From assembly GCF_022376445.1 (NCBI RefSeq), contig NW_025955657.1:1-15852 (forward strand): 15,852 nt of DNA, in the 5' to 3' direction. Shown in pieces: positions 9,763 through 15,852 of the stretch. Source of the DNA: Fomitopsis serialis. Its lineage: Eukaryota > Basidiomycota > Agaricomycetes > Polyporales > Fomitopsidaceae. A program made the translations under genes and the position numbers. The notes below the pieces were generated by a model, which did not search any database, was not told the origin of the DNA, and worked only from the letters and a program-made list of their open reading frames with translations. Position 1 is the first letter of the stretch. Each line of letters starts with the position of its first letter.

Positions 9763-10159
9763 AAAAGTTCATGTTTACCCCAGTTGGGTACAATTTCTGT
9801 AGTCATGTGCGACAGCAAAGATCATCGCAACCCATTAGTGTAGCGTTGCCACTATGGCCTGGTGTTTAGTAGACGCTACGCAGGAGATCTAGACAAGCAT
9901 TGGCGTTACCGAATGTCGACGCAAGGAAAGGTCAGTCTGATGGATTGTGCCCGGTACCGGGTACGATATGAGGGTGCGATAAGGCGAGACAGAAGGGTTT
10001 TTGGTCAGCTTGGCCTGAAAGTGTGGGACGGGGCGATAAATAATGGAGAGCCGAAGCGCGCTCGGCCACGAACCAGCAGCCATCCGTGCCTCGTTCCCTC
10101 CCTCGTGTTGCCTGCTGCTGTTCGACGTCCCACGTTGCAGGTCAGCTCTAAACATTCGT
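9763..10159. other. Intergenic, no supported gene
   Basis: Downstream of the PQ-loop gene. Overlapping open frames here show no domain or conserved motif. A perfect 12-bp palindrome, CCCGGTACCGGG, sits at 9950-9961. An A/T-rich GATAAATAATG near 10034-10044 resembles a TATA element, and a C/T-rich stretch follows at about 10085-10130. Together they suggest a transcription start feeding the sequence after 10140, but that is inference. Confidence 0.4.
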
Positions 10160-10336
10160 ATGGCATCTACGCTTTGGAACGGACATGCTCCCAGCCTCGT
10201 GCTCGCCCATCACCAGCTCGCAAAGAAAGCCCATTATCAATGCCAGATCGCCCGCCCGCCATATATTCAAGAGCCTCCATGGCGAGCGGTCCCTGCAAAG
10301 GCCGTCCTGCGCGCCCTCGCCTACACACAACGCTGA
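10160..10336 (+). CDS. Possible small protein, 58 aa, unknown function
   Basis: A short open frame beginning MASTLWNGHAPSLVLAHH and ending in ALAYTQR before TGA. I do not recognise it. In its favour: a TATA-like element about 120 bp upstream, a pyrimidine-rich leader, and an ATGGC start context. Against it: it is short, has no known domain, and can be explained by chance in GC-rich DNA. A good donor-like sequence (GTG|GTAAGT, near 10358) follows the stop, so this stretch could instead be part of a spliced transcript running towards the F-box gene. Confidence 0.2.
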   Translation: MASTLWNGHAPSLVLAHHQLAKKAHYQCQIARPPYIQEPPWRAVPAKAVLRALAYTQR

Positions 10337-10621
10337 CCCGGGTATTTCGATGTCGTGGTAAGTTCCATTACTCGCCTCGTGTCATCTCGTACTCGAAGTG
10401 ACCGCCACGCGATGGCGCTTTTCTGGACGTTTCAGGCAGTGACGCTTTGAGGGCAGAGGCAAGGCACCTCCAGCTGCAGCGTGCCCTTGACAGAGCCGTT
10501 TCGAGATAGCACGAAAGCAACGTCGCATCGCCCCTGCGGACAATACGCGTGTGCCGCCGCGCCGGACTCGCGCCCCGCTTATAAGTGAACGTCTCCCGAC
10601 CACTTTCTGGCAGTTACTGTC
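10337..10621 (+). promoter_or_regulatory. Upstream region of the F-box gene with TATA-like element
   Basis: TTATAAG at 10579-10585 lies about 40 bp before the first ATG of the F-box reading frame, a typical place for a fungal TATA element. If it sets the start of transcription around 10610, the leader to the ATG at 10622 would be only about 10 nt. That leaves the second in-frame ATG at 10670 as a possible real start. Confidence 0.4.
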
Positions 10622-12593
10622 ATGCGCCGCACATCAATCCTTCACGCCTCCGCTCCTCATCACGGCAGGATGCACGCCTCTTCCGTCGCCGCTGCCCCTA
10701 TCGACCCGCCACGCGTCCGGACCACCCTCGGACCGAGGCCCCCCGAGCCGACGTCCCCGCCACCTCCGTACGAAGCCTACGAAGCATACCCAGCATTCAC
10801 CACAGTTTCGCCGGGGATCAGTACGCGCACCAACTCATTTCCAAGACCTCCAGACGGTCTTGGAGATAGCTCCCGGTCTCGTGCCCGGAGGCCGGCACAG
10901 AGCCTCTCGATTCCGCATCTCCGCGAAGCTATACACACCCTCGAGTCGAAGATGGCGTCACTGCTGAACGAACGGGACCTCCTCGAGTCTAGGCTTGAAC
11001 AGGCGGTGCGCATGCAGTCACCCGTCCAGCGGCTGCCGGACGAGCTGCTCTCATCCATTTTCGAGATCGGCGTACTCGATGGAGACGAGGAGGATCCCAT
11101 CACCCTAGCCAACCTGATGATCGTCTGCCGGCAGTGGAGAGACGTCGCGGTGGACACGCCTGCTTTATGGTCGCGGATCTGGATGGGCACACGCCATTCG
11201 TTCGAAAGGGCGCGAGTCAAGCTGGAGCGTTCGAAGACAGTACCCCTCCACATAGGTGTCGACTTCAGCCCGCGCGTGGAGTATGGCAGTGTCTCTACCG
11301 AAAGCCTCATGCTGGCCATGGACCTCCTACGTCCAGCTATCTGGCGCTGGAGAACATTCCACTTGACCGTTCCCAATAGGCCACAGGCGCATGCCGCGTT
11401 AACGCGCTGCAGGGAACGCGCACCTCTTCTTGAGGTGATGGCGGTGCGTATCGGCCATTCAATGCAGGAGGATCAATTCTTCAGAGCGCCACTACCGCTC
11501 TTCGATAGCCACACGCCACGCCTGCGCTCCTGCTCCTTCACGTCGTTCAACTTCAATTGGGACACTGCCCTTGTCACCCAGCTACGTGTGCTCAAGTTGG
11601 GAGGGTATTGGAACGCGCAGTCTCCGTCGGTCGACGTCATTCTGAGGATCCTACGCGCGTGTCCTCTGCTTGAGGAACTTGCGCTTCGCAATATGTCCGA
11701 CGTCGAAGCGGATTCGTGTTCTATGGCAGACTTCGACCCACCGGAGCAAGATAGCTTCGGCGAGCGATTAGTGCATGTGGCAGACGCAAGGCCAGTGCAG
11801 CTACCGCGTCTGGTGGAGGCTTCCTTCTACTATTGTGGCAACGTTCGCACCAGGACCCTCCTCAGCTTGCTGTCGTTCCCTGCACTGGAGCGCATCGAGC
11901 TATGTTTCCTGGACAACGTTTCTCCGTTGTTGGAACACTTACGGCGGCAGTCGCTAACGCGGTTACCATTGCGACATGTCCGCGTCGAGTCCAGTTACTT
12001 CAACGAGATGAAGCTTGTCAGGCTGCTGAAGCGGCTTCCCGCGCTTACCAGTCTCGAGTTCGTGGATGCAGATGACGTCTCATCAAATCTTCTCAAGGTG
12101 CGTTCTGCGTTCCTAGCTTCCGCAGACAAGAAGCTAAACACGCGCATCACAGATCTTTGCCACGCCGGCGGCAACTCAAACATGGGTCTGCCCCAAGTTG
12201 ACTAGCCTGTGGCTGGAAGGGTGCACATCGGTCGACTGGGAGGCTCTGCGAGCAGTTGTCGAGTCTCGCCTTCCCGCGCAATCTCGCGCGCTCCCACCGC
12301 CGAAACTATCGCGAGGTAGTTCGACGTCCTCGACGTCAAACAGCGCGCAACCACCTAGAACCTCGTCTTCTGCATCTGCCTTCGCCACTCAGGCTCAGAT
12401 TCTGTCCCGAGTCCCCGCTGCTTCTTCGTCATCCGGATATGCCTCCTTGATAGGCCCCCGCCGTCTGGAGTCCCTTAATCTGTCTCGCTGTCATCAAATC
12501 AGCAGGGAGATGGTCCAGTGGCTTCGCATGTACGTGGTCGATGTCAGGTGCGAACCTACGAAGGGTGTATGGGGAGAGCCGCTCATGGCGTAA
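10622..12593 (+). CDS. F-box protein with coiled coil and leucine-rich repeat-like C-terminus
   Basis: Probable substrate adaptor of an SCF (Skp1-Cul1-F-box) ubiquitin ligase. Exons 10622-12097 and 12153-12593; the intron has donor GTGCGT, branch point GCTAAAC and acceptor CACAG. Protein 638 aa, or 622 if it starts at the ATG at 10670. Residues 1-95 are Pro/Ser/Arg-rich and probably disordered. A heptad-rich helix follows at about 100-130 (REAIHTLESKMASLLNERDLL), then the F-box at about 137-187 (LPDELLSSIFEIGV, then LANLMIVCRQWRDVAVDTPALWSRIW). The rest carries leucine-rich repeat-like units such as LRVLKLGGYW, CPLLEELALRNMSD, CPKLTSLWLEGCTS and LESLNLSRCHQISREM, interrupted by a Ser-rich insert at about 540-580. 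The architecture is typical of large agaricomycete F-box families, so the target cannot be inferred. No frame breaks. Confidence 0.88.
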
Positions 12594-12992
12594 CTATTTC
12601 TGAACGGACCTGCGCATCGGTGATATATTCGGTCCATTCATGATCGTATACCCAGGACGATACTCGCCATTTTGCTTTCTGATCGAGATTTTGTTTCGCA
12701 TCTTCTGCTTTCTGTACCATGTTTTCTCATGCTATTTTGTTGCGTTTCGACTGACCCCGCAAGGCACGTAAATATTGTAGTAATGTATCCATACAGCATG
12801 TACAGTCAGTGTACCTACCCCGATTGATGATGATCGTACAAGTGTCGATTGCTAATTGGTGCTTCGAATTCTACACGTCACTGATCCGCTCGGCGGTCGT
12901 CGAGACGGACTGCGTCGAACGTGCCTTAACCTGTAGTTGAAGAGGTGCATAGTCGAGCACTCCTTCCACCCGTTTGTTTTCGCAACATCACT
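12594..12992. other. Intergenic between F-box and racemase genes
   Basis: No gene seen in 399 bp. The first half is T-rich (about 12660-12760) as expected of a fungal 3' UTR and terminator. The second half should hold the promoter of the racemase-like gene; no convincing TATA box or known operator was found. Confidence 0.5.
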
Positions 12993-13773
12993 ATGCCCTC
13001 TATTCTGATCATCAATCCAAACTCAACTGAGTCTATGACCAAAAGCCTTGAGTCTTTGGTGAACTCACTCGGCTTCAGTCAAGTGCGTTCGCTCATCTTC
13101 GTCATTCTCTGTGGTCTCATTATAAAGGGTACCTCAGACAAAGTATGGCTTCTTTACGGCACCATCGGGGCCGAAGAGCATCGACAATATGGAGGACGCG
13201 GCCGCGAGCACAACGCACTGTTTGCCTCACCTGGAGCCCCTGCTCAGCCAATACGACAGCTTCCTCGTCGCATGCTACTCAGAACACCCACTCATTCCGG
13301 CCCTGAAATCACAACCCGCCGTCCTGGAGGGTAGGAAGCCCGTCACAGGCATATTTGAGGCGAGCATCAGTGCCAGCCTACAGCTCGTTGGTCCCAAACC
13401 GCAGTTCGGCATCATCACGTCCTGCAAGGCATGGGAGGTAATCCTCGCGGACTCAGTATACAAGTACCTCGGTACCGAGTCCAGCATCAAGTTCTCGGGC
13501 GTCGAGTCGACCGGGTTGAACGCGACGGATCTGCACAGCGGGTCCGCTGCTGATGTTGAGAGACGCATGCTCGAGGCGACGAAGAGGTTGGTGTGGAAGG
13601 GCAATGTAGGGGTAATCTGCCTTGGCTGCGCGGGTATGACGGGCTTGACCGAGCTCGTCCGGGAGGTCTGTTTGGCGGAATTGGGAGACGAAGAGGGCGG
13701 AGCGGTTAGGATCGTGGATGGCGTGCAGACTGGGGTCGCATTTCTGGAGGGAGCTGTGAGGGCTCGGAATTGA
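12993..13773 (+). CDS. Asp/Glu/hydantoin racemase family protein (Dcg1-like)
   Basis: Belongs to the Asp/Glu/hydantoin racemase superfamily, cofactor-independent enzymes that use two cysteines. In yeast the relative DCG1 is nitrogen-regulated and its reaction is not settled; many homologues sit near allantoin or hydantoin genes, but none is here. Exons 12993-13082 and 13144-13773, intron 61 nt, protein 239 aa, the normal family length. The N-terminus MPSILIINPNSTESMT is the family signature for the first strand and substrate loop. Both cysteines are present: Cys74 in FLVACYSEHPL and Cys192 in VICLGCAGM. FFTAPSGPKSIDN and the C-terminal DGVQTGVAF also match. The enzyme should be soluble and probably active. 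Intact frame. The exact substrate is unknown. Confidence 0.92.
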
Positions 13774-14055
13774 TTACTTTATACCTGGGCCTCGCTGATC
13801 TGGCTTATGTGAATCGCTGCTGCAAAGCTAGAGTCTGCAACACTATATAGATGGGTACTTTGTATGGTGGAAGATTTGCCACAGTCACGGTGGCCGGTGG
13901 GGGTGATCATGAAGACGCAGGTAGAGTGACTCAGCTCGGGGTGGATTGAAGCCGAACTGACTCGACTGCTTCACCCTGAATACACGCACCACGCCACAAC
14001 TCTTCCGAGTCCCCGAAAACTCACTTGATACCCAACCGCTGCCACTGTACTGGTA
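13774..14055. other. Intergenic with TATA-like element
   Basis: Contains the racemase 3' end and the G-patch gene leader. TATATAG at 13844-13850 could be a TATA box about 200 bp before the G-patch ATG, which would imply a long leader, or simply part of the racemase 3' UTR. No ORF of interest. Confidence 0.35.
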
Positions 14056-15197
14056 ATGGCGACTGTCACGCATTACATCTACTCGCACTATGATCCTAAA
14101 CAACGCGATGAGCTTGAAAGGGCTACTGGGCAAGTCCCAGAGCCCTTAGAGCCGGAGGAGGATCCATGGCAGACCGAGTCGGCATTCGGTGTACAACGCC
14201 GCATCGCAGCTGCACCACACTTTGTGCCAGCGATCGTCTCCTACGATGAGATCAACAATATGATGGGAATGTCCCAGATAATCCCTACGGCCGTGGAGGA
14301 GAAGCCGAACGTTGAAGTGAGCAGCTGGTATAGGTCGCTGACCCGGTTCAGCAGTGCTCCCGTTGAAGACGACAAGAAGCCCATCGCTTCGACCTCCACC
14401 ACGCCCGCGGGTCCTTCCATCCCAAATCCCTCTACATTCGTACCGTCTGCCCACCCAAAGCCTGTGAAGCCTACCAAGAACGACTGGTTCATCACCCGTG
14501 CGTTGCGCTCAGAACCACCGACCGGTCGTTCGACTCCCTCCACTCTCGCAGACATTCTCTCCAGAGATCCACCACCAGACACATCTGGCAAGCCATTCAC
14601 GCCGCCTGTGTTTCTCCATCTTGGCCCTTCAAACAGAGGTTACACGATGTTGGAGAGGAGTGGTTGGAACGAGGGCGAGCCGTTGGGCGCCGGTGTGGTG
14701 AGGCGACCGCGAGAATCAGACGAGGATTCCCCGCCAAGGAGAGCTAAGCAGGGCAAGGGGAAAGCGGTCGTGAAGAAGGAACAGCGCGAGGTGAAGTGGG
14801 ATCCAGACGGAGACATCAGCGAAATCCGCAAGGTGGACGTCATCGACCTCACTCTCTCAGATCCAGAGGATGAGCCGAGGATATCAAGGACGAAGCTGAC
14901 GAGGTCGACCTGCGACGTCTCTCCACGTCCTCCCTCGCGGAAACGGACCTACCCTCATCTCATAACCCGAAAGCACTACTTACGCCACTCCCGACTGTCC
15001 TGAAGTCGGACCGCCTCGGGATCGGATTGAAGGCGAAGACGGTTGGGCCTCACAAAGTGTCCAAGAAACGAATCACCCACAACCAAGCTGCGCTCGCCCA
15101 ACATATCCGGGAGACTGAGGAGCTGCGTCGGATGAAGGCTCTAGTGGACGGGGTCAAGGGGACTGGCTCGCCTGGCAAAGGCAGAGACGGAGAGTAG
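14056..15197 (+). CDS. G-patch domain protein, likely nuclear RNA-related, frame break near 14878
   Basis: G-patch proteins usually bind RNA or activate DEAH-box helicases in splicing or ribosome assembly. The partner here is not known. The first frame runs 14056 to about 14878, with the G-patch at about residues 193-217 (NRGYTMLERSGWNEGEPLGAG), a basic stretch (RRAKQGKGKAVVKK) resembling a nuclear localisation signal, and DVIDLTLSD, a likely SUMO-interaction motif. In this frame the ORF would run to a stop at 15001-15003 through unconvincing sequence. A second frame, starting DIKDEADEVDLRRL at 14880, continues acidic and then reads LKSDRLGIGLKAKTVGPHK and a charged C-terminal helix to TAG at 15195-15197. 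This tail resembles that of other fungal G-patch proteins. One base added near CCGAGG (14876-14880) joins the two to 380 aa. A short intron with a weak donor (14927-14973, 47 nt) is the alternative. Confidence 0.8.
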
Positions 15198-15852
15198 ACG
15201 AAGGCTGTTGGCCAGCCTCAATGACAGCTGATGCTACCGGTACGCCTGGGCTGCTACCAAACTCTCTTGTATAGATTTGACACTTCATATCTCGCCGCCT
15301 TACGCCGTCGAGTACTGACAGCGTCGTATCAAAGATGAGATCCATGGCCACATCTTAGTTCTCGTAAACCTGAAGCCTCCCGATGCTTGCAATGGAACTC
15401 CATGTGTTCATCGTGAAGAGCGACAACACTGCCATTAGTAGTGCCTCTGACGCCTCTGACAGCGACACGACGGGAATTTGGCATAAGTACTCCGATACAA
15501 ACAGACTTCCGCACGCAATGCGGCGACTTGCGCCTTGTCATGTCCTTGACTCGATCTCGACCTATCCATGGTCTAAATCTCCGAATATTAGATTAGAACG
15601 AGCGTGTGTTACAGCAGGTACGGGGCGCAAGCAACGGAGTGGCGAGAGGGGGACCACAGATGTGAATAACGAGGGACGACTTCCAACAGAGCACCGATAC
15701 CAGAACGAGCGAATACAGCGGGGATAGGTTAAGAGATCCTGCATAGTGTGTACGGGTGGAGATAGCAGTAGATTGCGGGCGATTACTAGGATGGGATATG
15801 CGGTTGAGATGACGGAACGGAGAAATGGTTAGACGGGGCTGACAGGCATGTT
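15198..15852. other. No supported gene
   Basis: These 655 bp hold the G-patch 3' UTR and presumably intergenic sequence. Several short open frames on both strands (for example 15383-15727 plus, 15329-15541 minus) show no domain, no convincing splice pattern and no family match that I can recognise. A direct tandem copy of the 9-mer GCCTCTGAC lies at 15443-15460. An exon of a gene that lies mainly beyond the window end cannot be excluded. Confidence 0.4.

Noticed and set aside
9950..9961. Perfect palindrome CCCGGTACCGGG
   Set aside because: Single copy of 12 bp in an intergenic region; such palindromes arise by chance and no neighbouring half-sites or repeats support a function.
10777..11376. 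Minus-strand ORF of 199 codons opposite the F-box gene
   Set aside because: Antisense to the coiled coil and F-box coding sequence, with no domain of its own.
15443..15460. Tandem GCCTCTGAC repeat
   Set aside because: Only two 9-bp copies; too short to call a satellite or regulatory array.
15329..15727. Overlapping ORFs on both strands near the window end
   Set aside because: No recognisable domain, start context or splice pattern; left as unexplained intergenic sequence.
1..15852. Biosynthetic gene cluster, mobile element or mating-type locus
   Set aside because: No backbone synthase, transposase, reverse transcriptase, homeodomain or pheromone receptor sequence was seen; neighbours are unrelated housekeeping and meiotic genes.

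Overview
The window looks like chromosomal DNA from a basidiomycete fungus, most likely an agaricomycete. The genes are close together and split by many short introns (mostly 46-79 nt) with GT...AG ends and CTRAY-like branch points. All recognisable products are eukaryotic. A coiled coil followed by a degenerate F-box is typical of agaricomycete F-box families. I cannot name the species. No rRNA, tRNA, transposon, CRISPR array or virus was recognised.

Layout: (1) 566-1993 (+), mitochondrial phosphate carrier (MIR1 type), 7 exons. (2) 2278-6448 (-), the meiotic MutS homologue MSH5, about 21 exons including an 11-nt microexon, convergent with MIR1. (3) 6841-8217 (-), prohibitin-2 (PHB2), 9 exons, complete. 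(4) 8533-9762 (+), a PQ-loop vacuolar amino acid transporter, 8 exons, complete, divergent from PHB2 across a 315-bp shared upstream region. (5) 9763-10621, a gap with one weak 58-codon ORF. (6) 10622-12593 (+), a 638-aa F-box protein. (7) 12993-13773 (+), an Asp/Glu/hydantoin racemase-family protein (DCG1-like). (8) 14056-15197 (+), a G-patch protein with a SUMO-interaction-like motif. (9) 15198-15852, no supportable gene.

The genes are housekeeping or meiotic and do not form a pathway cluster. MIR1 and PHB2 act in the mitochondrial inner membrane, and the PQ-loop protein acts in the vacuole. MSH5 acts in meiotic crossover control and has paired ACGCGT boxes upstream. I do not see a new defence, mobile or biosynthetic system.

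The most notable observation concerns the sequence itself. Three genes (MIR1, MSH5, G-patch) carry single-base frame breaks in otherwise intact coding sequence. All can be explained by one missing base, mostly in G/C runs, whereas PHB2, the PQ-loop gene, the F-box gene and the racemase read cleanly. Consensus error is the simplest explanation, but real lesions cannot be excluded. Other points of interest are two probable GC-AG introns, the microexon, the MCB pair, a dileucine sorting motif and a composition change inside MSH5.
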